Assembly (NCBI RefSeq): GCF_000281085.1
Contig: NZ_JH767532.1
Coordinates: forward strand, 1-64,000
From: Catenovulum agarivorans YM01
Lineage (GTDB): Bacteria; Pseudomonadota; Gammaproteobacteria; Enterobacterales; Alteromonadaceae
Reading direction: 5' to 3'
DNA length: 64,000 nucleotides
The notes beneath the pieces are model-generated. The model made no database searches. It was not told where the DNA came from and was given only the letters and a program-made list of their open reading frames with translations. Each line of letters opens with the position of its first letter. The stretch's first letter is position 1. Shown here piece after piece: positions 1 to 9,449 of the stretch. The position numbers were made by a program, and so were the translations under genes.

Positions 1-54
1 GGCAGAGCCGTCAGATTTACAGTCTGATCCCTTTGGCCACTCGGGAACCCCTCC
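1..54 (-). tRNA. tRNA-Tyr (GTA), 3' part cut by window edge
   Basis: Read on the minus strand, the sequence starts with the acceptor arm GGAGGGG followed by TTCCCGAG, and continues to an anticodon stem-loop with GACTGTAAATC, i.e. anticodon GTA. It matches the bacterial tRNA-Tyr layout with a long variable arm; the variable arm, T arm and 3' end lie outside the window. Confidence 0.93.
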
Positions 55-68
55 GGAAGACGCCGCGC

Positions 69-96
69 ATACTATCAAATTAAATTGTGCTGTAAA
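69..96 (-). promoter_or_regulatory. Sigma-70 type promoter of tRNA-Tyr
   Basis: On the minus strand there is a TTTACA -35 box (96-91), a 16-bp spacer and a TAGTAT -10 box (74-69), then a GC-rich stretch (GCGCGGCG) before the tRNA. A GC-rich discriminator is usual for stable-RNA promoters. Predicted from sequence only. Confidence 0.55.
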
Positions 97-183
97 GCTT
101 TTTTGTAAAAAAACTTAAGTTTTTTTTTCAAAGGCCGATGTAAAGAGTAACTTTTATTCATATTGATTAATTACTCAGCAAAA

Positions 184-663
184 ATGCAAATTATCAACGA
201 AGGACATATTTCAAATTCGCTTAATCGCGCTTTGGAACAAAATCACCGCGGTGATTTTGCTTTGTTGTTAGCTATGCTGGATGAAAATGTTTGTGAAAAC
301 GCCCAATTTAAAATTGCTAAACAGCAACAACAAGCTTTTGAATCAGACGAAGCTTATTTAAAACAACAACTGGGTGTTGTTCATCAATATAAAGTGGCTG
401 CAGACGATGCCGCTTTTGAATCAGCGCTTGACCAGAGTTATGCGTTAAATTTTGCAGGACTGGCAATGAATAAACTTGTTGCTTGTTTAAATCCGCCTGC
501 GCTATCACAATTTAATGATAAAGCTAAAATCGACCAACATGTAATTGATAATTTATCATTACATGCGCGCAATCGTTTATTTGCATTACAGCAAGCAGCT
601 GACGAACAGCAGCCAACTCAAACTGATCCCACTCTGTTATACGATATTCTTCAAGCGGTTTAA
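184..663 (+). CDS. Hypothetical protein upstream of flhA
   Basis: Encodes about 159 residues, soluble, without signal peptide or membrane segment, rich in Gln and Ala and predicted mostly helical. A TTG at 163 would add seven residues; ATG at 184 is preferred because the protein then opens MQIINEG, but neither start has a clear ribosome binding site. It lies between tRNA-Tyr and flhA on the flhA strand, 63 bp ahead. I do not recognise a domain. Position suggests a conserved neighbour of the flagellar operon, but a flagellar role is not shown. Confidence 0.75.
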   Translation: MQIINEGHISNSLNRALEQNHRGDFALLLAMLDENVCENAQFKIAKQQQQAFESDEAYLKQQLGVVHQYKVAADDAAFESALDQSYALNFAGLAMNKLVACLNPPALSQFNDKAKIDQHVIDNLSLHARNRLFALQQAADEQQPTQTDPTLLYDILQAV

Positions 664-726
664 GCAGCCTGGCCTTATTTTTGCAGAGCTAGCCTCACTT
701 ATATGAGGGTGCTGGATTATTGACGT

Positions 727-2880
727 ATGCAGTTAACGCAAACTTTGCAAAAATTTAATTTGAGTAAAGATAATTTCCAACAGATGACGGGCTTTGGTGT
801 CGCATTTGTTGTTTTGGCCATACTTGCTATGGTTGTTTTACCTTTGCCGGCCATCCTATTAGACATTTTGTTTTCGTTTAATATCGCTTTGTCTATGGTG
901 ATATTGCTGGTGGTTATTTACACGTTAAAACCACTGGAATTTGGCGCTTTCCCGACGGTTATCTTAATTGCAACCGTTTTGCGTTTGGCATTAAACATTG
1001 CCTCTACCCGTATCGTTTTGCTTGAAGGCCACAATGGTGGTGATGCCGCCGGACAAGTTATCGCCTCTTTTGGTGAGGTGGTGATAGGTGGCAACTACGC
1101 AGTTGGTTTAGTTGTTTTTGCCATTTTAATGATTATTAACTTTAAAGTTGTGACTGCGGGTGCAGGTCGTATTTCTGAAGTAAGTGCTCGTTTTACCCTA
1201 GACAGTATGCCAGGTAAACAAATGGCGATAGATGCCGACTTAAACGCAGGTTTTATTAGCCAAGAAGAAGCGGTTGTACGCCGCAAAGAAATTACTGATG
1301 AAGCGGATTTTTATGGTTCTATGGACGGTGCGAGTAAATTCGTAAAAGGTGATGCGATAGCTGGTTTGTTGATCATGTTAATCAATATTGCCGGTGGTTT
1401 GATTATTGGCATGGTTCAGCACGATCTTAACTTTTCTGATGCAATTGAAATTTATACCTTATTAACTATAGGTGATGGTTTGGTTGCACAAATTCCATCA
1501 CTTTTAATGTCGGTTGGCACTGCAATCATAGTTACGCGTCAAAATACTTCGGTCGATTTGGGCGATCAATTAACTGATCAGTTAGGTAACTCCAAAGCTT
1601 TATATATAGCCGCCGCTATTTTATTTGTTATGGGCATAGTGCCGGGTATGCCGCATATTGCATTTCTTGGTTTGGCTGCTGTAGTTGCGGGCGCGGCATA
1701 TTGGCTGAATAAACAACGTAGTGAAGCACCTAAGTCAAAATCAGGTGCATTAATCAAAGGGCGCGATGGTAATAAAGCTGGTTCAGCCAATACTGGCAGC
1801 AAAGCACTTCCAGGAAATGCAGCACCTGCGGCAGAGCCTCAAGAAATCAGCTGGGATGATGTTCAACCTATGGATGTAATTGGTTTAGAAGTTGGCTATA
1901 GACTCATTCCTCTAGTGGATAAATCGCAAGGTGGTGAACTGCTTTCGCGCATTAAGGGTGTTAGGAAAAAAATGTCGCAAGAAATGGGCTTTTTGGTGCC
2001 TGCAGTACACATTCGCGACAACTTAGATTTATCACCAAATGTTTATCGAATTTCTCTAATGGGTGTAGTGATAGGCCAAGCTGAAATTTATCACGACAAA
2101 GAAATGGCGATCAATCCAGGGCAAGTATTTGGTAATCTTAAAGGGGTTAAAACAACAGATCCTGCATTTGGCCTAGAAGCTGTGTGGATTAACCCAGACC
2201 AACGCGAACAAGCTCAAACCCTAGGTTATACAGTAGTAGACGCTTCTACTGTAGTCGCGACTCACTTAAGTCAGTTGCTAACCAATAACGCATGGCAATT
2301 AATTGGCCATGAAGAAGCACAAAACTTAATGGATATGTTGGCGAAATCTTATCCTAAGTTGGTTGAAGGTTTAGTGCCTGACATCTTAAGTTTGTCGTGT
2401 GTCGTTAAAGTTATGCAAAATTTATTGTTTGAAGGTGTGGCAATTCGTGACATGCGCACCATAGTTCAAACCTTAGTTGAGTATGCACCTAAGAGCCAAG
2501 ACCCCGATGTCTTAACGGCTGCGATAAGAATTTCGCTACGAAAATTAATTGTTCAAGAAATATCCAATGGCTTAGAAGAACTGCCTGTCATAACTTTGGC
2601 GCCAGAGTTGGAGCAAATATTGCATCAGTCTATGCAAGCAGGTGGAGCAGAAGGTGGTGGTATAGAACCAGGGCTTGCAGAGCGCATACAAAATGCCTTG
2701 CAAGAATCATCTCAACAACAAGAGATGAATGGTGAGCCATCAGTGTTATTAACCTCCGGCATACTAAGAAACGTGCTGGCTAGGTTTACCAAACACACTG
2801 TACCCGGATTACATGTGCTGTCGTATCAAGAGATACCGGATGATAAACAAATTCGTATCGTTCACTCGATAGGACAGTAA
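727..2880 (+). CDS. flhA: Flagellar type III export gate protein FlhA
   Basis: Integral inner-membrane component of the flagellar export gate; it forms a cytoplasmic ring that docks chaperone-substrate complexes. The 717 residues match the usual length of about 700. Hydrophobic segments fill roughly residues 20-330, and the FHIPEP-family signature with RFTLDSMPGKQMAIDADLN is at about 155-175. A Ser/Gly/Ala-rich linker near 345-375 leads to the C-terminal cytoplasmic domain. First of the flhA-flhF-flhG-fliA-che operon. A weak hairpin (CCTCA/TGAGG, 693-708) lies upstream. flhB is not in the window, so the export genes are split. Confidence 0.97.
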   Translation: MQLTQTLQKFNLSKDNFQQMTGFGVAFVVLAILAMVVLPLPAILLDILFSFNIALSMVILLVVIYTLKPLEFGAFPTVILIATVLRLALNIASTRIVLLEGHNGGDAAGQVIASFGEVVIGGNYAVGLVVFAILMIINFKVVTAGAGRISEVSARFTLDSMPGKQMAIDADLNAGFISQEEAVVRRKEITDEADFYGSMDGASKFVKGDAIAGLLIMLINIAGGLIIGMVQHDLNFSDAIEIYTLLTIGDGLVAQIPSLLMSVGTAIIVTRQNTSVDLGDQLTDQLGNSKALYIAAAILFVMGIVPGMPHIAFLGLAAVVAGAAYWLNKQRSEAPKSKSGALIKGRDGNKAGSANTGSKALPGNAAPAAEPQEISWDDVQPMDVIGLEVGYRLIPLVDKSQGGELLSRIKGVRKKMSQEMGFLVPAVHIRDNLDLSPNVYRISLMGVVIGQAEIYHDKEMAINPGQVFGNLKGVKTTDPAFGLEAVWINPDQREQAQTLGYTVVDASTVVATHLSQLLTNNAWQLIGHEEAQNLMDMLAKSYPKLVEGLVPDILSLSCVVKVMQNLLFEGVAIRDMRTIVQTLVEYAPKSQDPDVLTAAIRISLRKLIVQEISNGLEELPVITLAPELEQILHQSMQAGGAEGGGIEPGLAERIQNALQESSQQQEMNGEPSVLLTSGILRNVLARFTKHTVPGLHVLSYQEIPDDKQIRIVHSIGQ

Positions 2881-2946
2881 CGTCAAATATTTGTCTGAGC
2901 ATTGCTTTGTCCGTGCATAAAAATGTAGCGTGGCTGAGGAGGATTG

Positions 2947-4350
2947 ATGAAAATTAAAAGGTTTGTAGCAAAAGATATTCGTTCGGCATTAAATCAAGTT
3001 AAAGCGACTTTAGGGCCAGATGCTGTCATTATGTCAAATACTAAAGTACCAGAAGGTATAGAGATAGTTGCAGCGATTGATGCTGAACCAGCACAGCAGG
3101 CTTCACAGCCAGTAGCCGCGGCACCAACTGCGCCTGTTCGTGAAGAAGCTGAAGAAATAAAAATGTCTGACAGCTTACAGTCTTTATTGCAACGTCAAAG
3201 CCAACCAGCACCTGCATATAGCCGTGAACAAAACAAACGTCAAGAAAGTGACATGCAAAAAAACTTACGTGCCAACAAACAACGTATGATGCGTTCACTT
3301 GCTGCTGCAGTTGACCAAGACGAAATGGAAGATGATTGGCGCAATTCGCCATTGTTGCAAGCTTCACAACCACAAACTCACGCAAAACCTGTGCAAGCAC
3401 AAGCTCAACCTGAATCAAATAATGAAGAGCTAACATCGATTAAAGCTGAGATGGCTGAACTTAGAAGTTTATTACAACATCAAGTTTCTGGATTGATGTG
3501 GCAAGAAATGGCGCGTAGTGAACCGATTCGCGCTTATATTGTTGACCGTATGGTTAAAATGGGTATTTCAAGTGACGTTGCCGATCAAATCGCTAGCTTT
3601 TTACCAAGTGACATAGATCAAAATGAAGCTTGGGAACATGCATTAGACTTATTAACCAATCAAATTAATGTAACTAACAATGACATTATGCGTCGTGGTG
3701 GTGTAGTGGCATTATTAGGGCCAACTGGTGTGGGTAAAACAACCACAGTGGCTAAGTTAGCTGCGCATTTTGCGAAAAAACATGGTGCAGACTCAGTTGC
3801 TTTAGTAACAACCGATACCTATCGCATCGGCGCACATGAACAATTGCAAACTTATGCGAAGATTATTGGTTGTCCGTGTAAGGTCGTATCTCATTCAGAA
3901 GAATTGGCTGATACACTTCATCAGTTACGTAATCGTAAACTAGTATTAATTGACACAGCGGGCGTTGGTCAACGTGATTTACGTTTAGCTGAACAATTAG
4001 ATAGCCTGATGAAATCAACTAATGTTAAGATTCGAAGTTATTTAGTATTACAGGCTACAGCACAGCGTCGTGTTTTAATGGAAGCTGTACAACAATTTAA
4101 ACGAATTTCGTTATCAGGTTGTATTTTCACCAAATTAGATGAAAGCATGAGTTTGGGAGAAATTATTAGTGTTGCCATTCAAAATGCCCTGCCAATCGGG
4201 TATCTTACTGATGGTCAGCGCGTGCCAGAGGATATAAAAGCAGCAAGTGCACAGTATTTAACCGATAAGGCAGCCGGATTAATGGACGAAAGAGATTTTT
4301 CTCATCCATACTGGTTTACAGATGGCGCAAGACAGCCTATATATAAATAA
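2947..4350 (+). CDS. flhF: Flagellar biosynthesis GTPase FlhF
   Basis: SRP-type GTPase that sets the polar site and number of flagella. A basic N-terminal B domain (1-60) and a long, variable Gln/Ala-rich linker precede the NG domain. The P-loop GPTGVGKTTT starts at about residue 258, DTAGVGQRD lies near 336 and TKLDE near 395. ATG at 2947 is chosen because AGGAG (2937-2941) sits 5 nt upstream; a TTG at 2944 overlaps that site. It ends 6 bp before flhG, consistent with co-expression of the antagonistic FlhF/FlhG pair. Confidence 0.96.
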   Translation: MKIKRFVAKDIRSALNQVKATLGPDAVIMSNTKVPEGIEIVAAIDAEPAQQASQPVAAAPTAPVREEAEEIKMSDSLQSLLQRQSQPAPAYSREQNKRQESDMQKNLRANKQRMMRSLAAAVDQDEMEDDWRNSPLLQASQPQTHAKPVQAQAQPESNNEELTSIKAEMAELRSLLQHQVSGLMWQEMARSEPIRAYIVDRMVKMGISSDVADQIASFLPSDIDQNEAWEHALDLLTNQINVTNNDIMRRGGVVALLGPTGVGKTTTVAKLAAHFAKKHGADSVALVTTDTYRIGAHEQLQTYAKIIGCPCKVVSHSEELADTLHQLRNRKLVLIDTAGVGQRDLRLAEQLDSLMKSTNVKIRSYLVLQATAQRRVLMEAVQQFKRISLSGCIFTKLDESMSLGEIISVAIQNALPIGYLTDGQRVPEDIKAASAQYLTDKAAGLMDERDFSHPYWFTDGARQPIYK

Positions 4351-4356
4351 GAATTT

Positions 4357-5220
4357 ATGAAGATAATGAACCAGTTAGGTGATCAGGCCAATGGCCTTCG
4401 AAATATGAAGCAAAAAAGAGTAAAAGTAATTGCAGTCACAGGCGGCAAAGGTGGCGTTGGTAAAAGCAATGTATCGCTGAATATGGCTGTTGCAATGGCA
4501 CAGCAAGGCAAGCGTGTACTCGTTTTTGATGCTGACTTAGGTTTAGCTAATGTTGACGTAATGTTGGGATTGCGTGTAGAGAAGAATTTATCTCATTTAT
4601 TAGCGGGAGAATGTGGCTTAGATGACATATTGTTAACAGGTCCACATGGTATTCAAATTGTCCCCGCTACTTCTGGTACACGTAATATGGTTGAGCTAAC
4701 GCCACAGGAGCACGCTGGCTTAATCCGAGCATTTAGTGAATTGCAAAAAGATTTTGATGTATTAATTGTTGATACCGCAGCAGGTATTTCTGACATGGTG
4801 CTGAGTTTTTCCCGTGCAGCACAAGATGTTATGGTTGTGGTATGTGATGAACCCACCTCAATTACAGATGCTTACGCATTAATGAAAGTATTGAATCGCG
4901 ACTTTGGCGTATTTCGTTTCAAAATAGTTGCCAACATGGTTCGTTCAATGCGTGAAGGTCAAGAATTATTTGCTAAACTATCCAAAGTGACAGATAGATT
5001 TTTAGATGTAGCCATTGAATTGGTTGCAATAATCCCGTTTGACGAAAACATTAGAAAATCGGTCAGACGACAGAAAACAATCGTAGATGCGTTTCCGAAA
5101 TCACCTGCCGCTATTGCGTTTAAAACCTTAGCCGCAAAAGCGGGACGTTGGCCCATACCAGATAATGCTACTGGGCATCTAGAATTTTTCATTGAACAAT
5201 TGGTTGCACCAGGAGCTTAG
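4357..5220 (+). CDS. flhG: Flagellar number regulator FlhG (FleN), ParA/MinD ATPase
   Basis: MinD-family ATPase that limits flagellar number and restrains FlhF. The deviant Walker A motif GGKGGVGKSN is near residue 29-38 after a short extension carrying an FlhF-activating type element (DQANGLR). DADLGLANVD and the Walker B-like LIVDTAAG follow. 287 residues, usual length. ATG 4357 lies 6 bp after flhF; a second in-frame ATG at 4366 is possible. The protein lacks an obvious C-terminal MinD amphipathic helix that could be called with confidence. Confidence 0.95.
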   Translation: MKIMNQLGDQANGLRNMKQKRVKVIAVTGGKGGVGKSNVSLNMAVAMAQQGKRVLVFDADLGLANVDVMLGLRVEKNLSHLLAGECGLDDILLTGPHGIQIVPATSGTRNMVELTPQEHAGLIRAFSELQKDFDVLIVDTAAGISDMVLSFSRAAQDVMVVVCDEPTSITDAYALMKVLNRDFGVFRFKIVANMVRSMREGQELFAKLSKVTDRFLDVAIELVAIIPFDENIRKSVRRQKTIVDAFPKSPAAIAFKTLAAKAGRWPIPDNATGHLEFFIEQLVAPGA

Positions 5221-5226
5221 TCTGTT

Positions 5227-5949
5227 GTGAATAAAGTGGCGGCTTACCAAACTGTAGATCAAAAACAGGCATTGGTGGAAATGCATGCTGGTTTAGTTAA
5301 ACGCATTGCTCATCATATGATGGCTCGTTTACCCGCCAGCGTTCAGGTTGATGACCTGATTCAAGCTGGCATGATAGGTTTGCTTGAAGCTTCGAAAAAT
5401 TTTGATGGTAGTAAAGGCGCAAGTTTTGAAACTTTCGCTGGTATTCGAATTCGAGGTGCAATGTTAGACGAGATCCGTCGTGGTGATTGGGCGCCTCGTT
5501 CTGTTCACAAAAATAGCCGCATGATTTCACAGGCTATTGCCGAAGTAGAAAAAGAAACTGGCCGGGATGCTAGAGACGCAGAAGTTGCTGAAAAACTTGA
5601 TATTTCGTTAGATGAGTACCATCATATTTTAAATGATGTAAATTGTGGCAAAATAATTGGCATCGAAGATTTAGGCGTCACCGAAGACGTTATCGGCAGC
5701 CCTGACAGCAAAAATGCTGATGAGCCGTTTGAAGATATGGCTCATGGCGCTTTCCAAGGCGCCTTAGTCAAGGCAATTGAAACTTTACCTGAAAGGGAAG
5801 CTTTAGTTTTATCCTTGTACTATGATGAAGAATTAAACTTAAAAGAAATCGGTGCAGTGTTGGATGTAAGTGAGTCGCGCGTCAGTCAGATTCACAGCCA
5901 AGCTATGCACAGGTTAAAAGCCAGGCTAAAAAGCTGGCAACAGATATAA
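5227..5949 (+). CDS. fliA: Flagellar sigma factor FliA (sigma-28)
   Basis: RNA polymerase sigma factor for late flagellar genes. Region 2 (DDLIQAGMIGLLEASKNFD, about residues 38-56; then GIRIRGAMLDEIRRGDW) and region 4 (LNLKEIGAVLDVSESRVSQIHSQA near the C-terminus) are clear. 240 residues, usual length. Start is GTG with AGGAG 11 nt upstream. Its likely target in this window is the flagellin promoter at 16791-16817, which matches the sigma-28 consensus exactly. Confidence 0.96.
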   Translation: MNKVAAYQTVDQKQALVEMHAGLVKRIAHHMMARLPASVQVDDLIQAGMIGLLEASKNFDGSKGASFETFAGIRIRGAMLDEIRRGDWAPRSVHKNSRMISQAIAEVEKETGRDARDAEVAEKLDISLDEYHHILNDVNCGKIIGIEDLGVTEDVIGSPDSKNADEPFEDMAHGAFQGALVKAIETLPEREALVLSLYYDEELNLKEIGAVLDVSESRVSQIHSQAMHRLKARLKSWQQI

Positions 5950-5987
5950 ATTGATTTGCTACATAATAATCGCGAGCGGAGGAAGCT

Positions 5988-6371
5988 TTGGACAAGAATA
6001 TGAAAGTGCTAGTTGTAGACGATTTCTCAACTATGCGACGCATTATTAAAAACTTACTGCGAGACCTAGGTTTTACGAATGTGTCAGAAGCAGATGACGG
6101 CGCTACCGCCTTGCCTATGTTGCAAAATGGTGATTTTGAATTTGTTGTAACAGATTGGAATATGCCAGGCATGCAAGGTATTGACTTACTAAGAGCCATT
6201 CGTGCTGATGCTAAGTTAAAACATATCCCTGTTTTAATGGTAACGGCCGAAGCGAAAAAAGAACAGATTATTGCAGCAGCTCAAGCTGGTGTGAATGGGT
6301 ATATAGTTAAACCATTTACCGCAGCAACCTTAAAAGAGAAGCTCGATAAGATATTTGAACGTTTAGGTTAA
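5988..6371 (+). CDS. cheY: Chemotaxis response regulator CheY
   Basis: Single receiver domain, 127 residues. Phosphorylated by CheA, it binds the flagellar switch. Acidic DD at 11-12, phospho-acceptor Asp near 56 (VVTDWNMPG), Thr in VTAEAKK and Lys in VKPFTAATL are present. TTG 5988 is chosen: GCGGAGGA lies about 5 nt upstream and the resulting MDKNMK start fits the family; ATG 6000 would leave only KVLVVDD behind it. cheZ follows after 19 bp. Confidence 0.96.
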   Translation: MDKNMKVLVVDDFSTMRRIIKNLLRDLGFTNVSEADDGATALPMLQNGDFEFVVTDWNMPGMQGIDLLRAIRADAKLKHIPVLMVTAEAKKEQIIAAAQAGVNGYIVKPFTAATLKEKLDKIFERLG

Positions 6372-6390
6372 GTGGTTTAGGAGAATTCTA

Positions 6391-7122
6391 TTGTTGCCAA
6401 ATGCTCCTAAAATCAGTTTGGAAGATGCTAGACGGTTAGTTGCAAGCCTTGAACAAGGTGATAACGACACCGCCAATCAAATTATTGACTCCGCTACGCA
6501 AGCAGCGTCTGTAGAGCTTTTTGAAGAAGTAGGCAAGCTGACGCGACAGTTACACAACTCAATTGGCGATTTTCAATTAGATGTGAGAATTGCCGACTTA
6601 GCGACAGAAGATATTCCGGATGCTAAAAACCGTTTAAGTTATGTGATGGAAATGACCGAAAAAGCAGCCAATAAAACTATGGATGCTGTTGAGGATTGTT
6701 TGCCTATTGCAGAAGGTTTAGACGATAACATTAAAGATATAATTCCAACTTGGGATAAATTAATGAACCGCCAAATTGAGCTGAGTGAATTTAAAACACT
6801 TTGCCACGATGTCGATAGTTTATTAAAGAAATCCCAAGGTGATGCCGAAAGCTTAAAGACGCGATTAAACGATGTATTAATGGCTCAAGACTTTCAAGAT
6901 TTAACAGGCCAGGTCATTCGTCGAGTAATTGAATTAGTAAAAGAAGTAGAAGATAACTTAATTCATTTACTTACAGTATTTGGTGAACCACAACCAACCG
7001 AAAAAACAGACAAAGCCGTTAATGAAGGTCCTGAAGGGCCGATAATTGACGCGGAAGAAAGGGTGGATGCGGTTTCCAATCAAGATGAAGTAGATGATCT
7101 TTTGTCGAGTTTAGGTTTTTAA
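6391..7122 (+). CDS. cheZ: CheY-P phosphatase CheZ
   Basis: Dephosphorylates CheY-P. 243 residues, predominantly helical, with the catalytic-region signature DVLMAQDFQDLTGQVIRRVI (Asp and Gln of AQDFQDLTGQ) near residues 165-185. An acidic C-terminal tail ending DEVDDLLSSLGF is the CheY-binding peptide. Starts with TTG preceded by AGGAGA at 6 nt. Between cheY and cheA in the same operon. Confidence 0.94.
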   Translation: MLPNAPKISLEDARRLVASLEQGDNDTANQIIDSATQAASVELFEEVGKLTRQLHNSIGDFQLDVRIADLATEDIPDAKNRLSYVMEMTEKAANKTMDAVEDCLPIAEGLDDNIKDIIPTWDKLMNRQIELSEFKTLCHDVDSLLKKSQGDAESLKTRLNDVLMAQDFQDLTGQVIRRVIELVKEVEDNLIHLLTVFGEPQPTEKTDKAVNEGPEGPIIDAEERVDAVSNQDEVDDLLSSLGF

Positions 7123-7138
7123 TTAGGGGACAGGTTCC

Positions 7139-9409
7139 ATGGGCTTTGATGTAGATGAAGATATATTGCAGGATTTTTTGGTCGAAGCGGCTGAAATTCT
7201 GGAACAGTTATCTGAGCAGCTGGTGGAGCTAGAGAATAATCCAGAAGATTCTGATTTATTAAATGCTATCTTCCGTGGCTTTCATACAGTTAAAGGTGGT
7301 GCTGGGTTTTTAGCCATGACAGCTTTAGTTGATGCTTGTCATGGTGCTGAGAACGTTTTTGATATTTTACGCAAAGGCCAGCGTGAAGTTACCCCAGAAT
7401 TAATGGATGTTATTTTACAAGCGTTGGACACAATCAACGTGATGTTTGCACAGATTCAAAATAGAGAAACGCCAGAGCCTGCCGATCCTCAATTATTAGA
7501 TACTTTGCACAAACTCAGCGAACCAGCGTCCGCGGATGACGCGACTTTTTCTGCACCAGCACCGACCTTAGACCAAGCTATTGGTGACGACTCGATTGAA
7601 TTTTTTGACTCAGCTTTAGAAGAGCCCGAGACTGTGCAAACGTCGACAGGTGATTCTTCAGCGCCATTAGATGAAATAACCGACGATGAATTTGAGAAGT
7701 TGCTGGATCAATTACATGGTGCCAATAAAGGGCCAACAAGTACTGGCTCGCCAGCGCCTGCACCAGCACCTGCTGTCGCCGCAGTTTCAGCTTCATCTAG
7801 TGATGAAATAACTGATGATGAATTTGAAGCTCTGTTGGATGAATTACATGGTAAAGGCCAGTTTACTTCCAATGACGCTGCTCCAGCGCCGTCAACAGCA
7901 CCATCACCTACAGTTTCAAGTTCAGGTGATGATATTTCAGATGACGAATTTGAAGCTTTATTAGATCAATTACATGGTAAACGGAAAGGACCTTCTGCTG
8001 AATCAGCTCCTGCGCCTGCTGCACCTGCACCTGCACCTAGCCCAGCAGCCAAAGCGCCTGCTCCGACTCCTGCTGCAAAAATGCCAGCTCCAAGCCCTGC
8101 ACCTAAAGCCGCACCAGCTCCGAGCCCAGCAGCAGCTAAAGCGCCCGCTGCTAGCCCAGCTCCTGCAGCAAAAACTCCTGCACCAGCAGCTGCTGTAGCT
8201 GAAAAGAAAAAAGCGCCTGCCCCAGCGCCTGCAGCTGAAACAACAGTGCGGGTTGACACTAAACGTCTAGACCAAATTATGAATATGGTTGGTGAACTCG
8301 TATTAGTACGTAATCGTTTGGTTAGTTTAGGCATAAATGTAAACGACGAAGATATGTCCAAAGCAATTGCGAATTTGGATGTCGTCACTGGGGATTTGCA
8401 AGGTGCGGTAATGAAAACGCGCATGCAGCCAATCAAAAAAGTATTTGGTCGTTTTCCGCGTGTGGTACGTGACTTAGCTCGTTCATTAAACAAAGAAATA
8501 ACTTTGTTGTTAGAAGGTGAAGAAACCGATTTAGATAAAAACTTGGTTGAAGCTTTGGCTGATCCATTGGTCCATTTAGTGCGCAACTCAGTTGATCACG
8601 GTATTGAAATGCCAGATGTTAGGGCCGCAAATGGTAAAGTTCGTTGTGGTACGGTTAAATTGTCCGCATCGCAAGAAGGGGATCATATTTTGTTAACCAT
8701 CGCGGACGATGGTGCAGGTATGGATCCAGAAAAACTCAAAGAAAAAGCAGTCAAGAACGGTATTTTAGATGCGGATGCGGCAACTCGCATGTCAGATTCT
8801 GAGGCATACAATTTAATTTTCGCGCCAGGTTTTTCTACTAAAGAGCAGATCTCAGATATTTCTGGTCGTGGTGTGGGCATGGACGTTGTTAAAACGAAAA
8901 TTACTCAGCTTAACGGCTCTGTTGTTATTAAATCTGAAAAAGGCGTAGGTACTCAATTAGATATTAAAGTGCCGTTAACCTTGGCTATTCTGCCAACCTT
9001 GATGGTGATAGTTTCAGGGCAAACTTTTGCATTGCCACTTGCTGGAGTCAGCGAAATTATCAATCTAGACTTGAAAAAAACCAATACGGTTGACGGTCAG
9101 TTAACTATGATAGTGCGTAAAAAAGCAATTCCGCTGTTTTATTTGCAAGATTGGTTAACCCGTAATGACAAAAAGCAGAAACGCGGCAATCGCAAAGTGG
9201 GTCACGTAGTTGTGGTTCAAGTTGGCGCGGGTAAACAGGTTGGTTTTGTTGTTGATTCTTTAATCGGCCAAGAGGAAGTGGTGATCAAGCCACTTGATGC
9301 ATTGCTGCAAGGCACGCCGGGTATGGCAGGTGCTACCATTACTAGTGATGGTGGAATAGCACTTATTTTAGATGTGCCTGGCATGTTAAAAAAGTACGCT
9401 AAACGCTGA
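7139..9409 (+). CDS. cheA: Chemotaxis histidine kinase CheA with triple acidic repeat
   Basis: Array histidine kinase, 756 residues. P1/Hpt domain at 1-105 with phospho-acceptor His49 in FHTVKGGAGF; dimerisation P3 begins near 370 (TKRLDQIMNMVGELV); P4 ATPase with DDGAGMD and GRGVGMDVV; CheW-like P5 at the C-terminus. No recognisable P2. Instead there are three near-identical 17-residue segments of the type DEITDDEFEALLDQLHG at about 178, 221 and 263, about 42-43 residues apart. A Pro/Ala-rich linker (about 285-365) follows. These probably correspond to the ParP-binding LID region described in Vibrio CheA (inference). Confidence 0.96.
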   Translation: MGFDVDEDILQDFLVEAAEILEQLSEQLVELENNPEDSDLLNAIFRGFHTVKGGAGFLAMTALVDACHGAENVFDILRKGQREVTPELMDVILQALDTINVMFAQIQNRETPEPADPQLLDTLHKLSEPASADDATFSAPAPTLDQAIGDDSIEFFDSALEEPETVQTSTGDSSAPLDEITDDEFEKLLDQLHGANKGPTSTGSPAPAPAPAVAAVSASSSDEITDDEFEALLDELHGKGQFTSNDAAPAPSTAPSPTVSSSGDDISDDEFEALLDQLHGKRKGPSAESAPAPAAPAPAPSPAAKAPAPTPAAKMPAPSPAPKAAPAPSPAAAKAPAASPAPAAKTPAPAAAVAEKKKAPAPAPAAETTVRVDTKRLDQIMNMVGELVLVRNRLVSLGINVNDEDMSKAIANLDVVTGDLQGAVMKTRMQPIKKVFGRFPRVVRDLARSLNKEITLLLEGEETDLDKNLVEALADPLVHLVRNSVDHGIEMPDVRAANGKVRCGTVKLSASQEGDHILLTIADDGAGMDPEKLKEKAVKNGILDADAATRMSDSEAYNLIFAPGFSTKEQISDISGRGVGMDVVKTKITQLNGSVVIKSEKGVGTQLDIKVPLTLAILPTLMVIVSGQTFALPLAGVSEIINLDLKKTNTVDGQLTMIVRKKAIPLFYLQDWLTRNDKKQKRGNRKVGHVVVVQVGAGKQVGFVVDSLIGQEEVVIKPLDALLQGTPGMAGATITSDGGIALILDVPGMLKKYAKR

Positions 9410-9449
9410 TTTAGTTTAGTTAGCTCTGGATAAATTTAAGGCGGAGTTC

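Noticed and set aside
7966-8586. Long minus-strand open frame, very Ala/Gly-rich
   Set aside because: Shadow of the Pro/Ala-rich linker and P3 region of CheA; low-complexity codons keep the opposite strand open.
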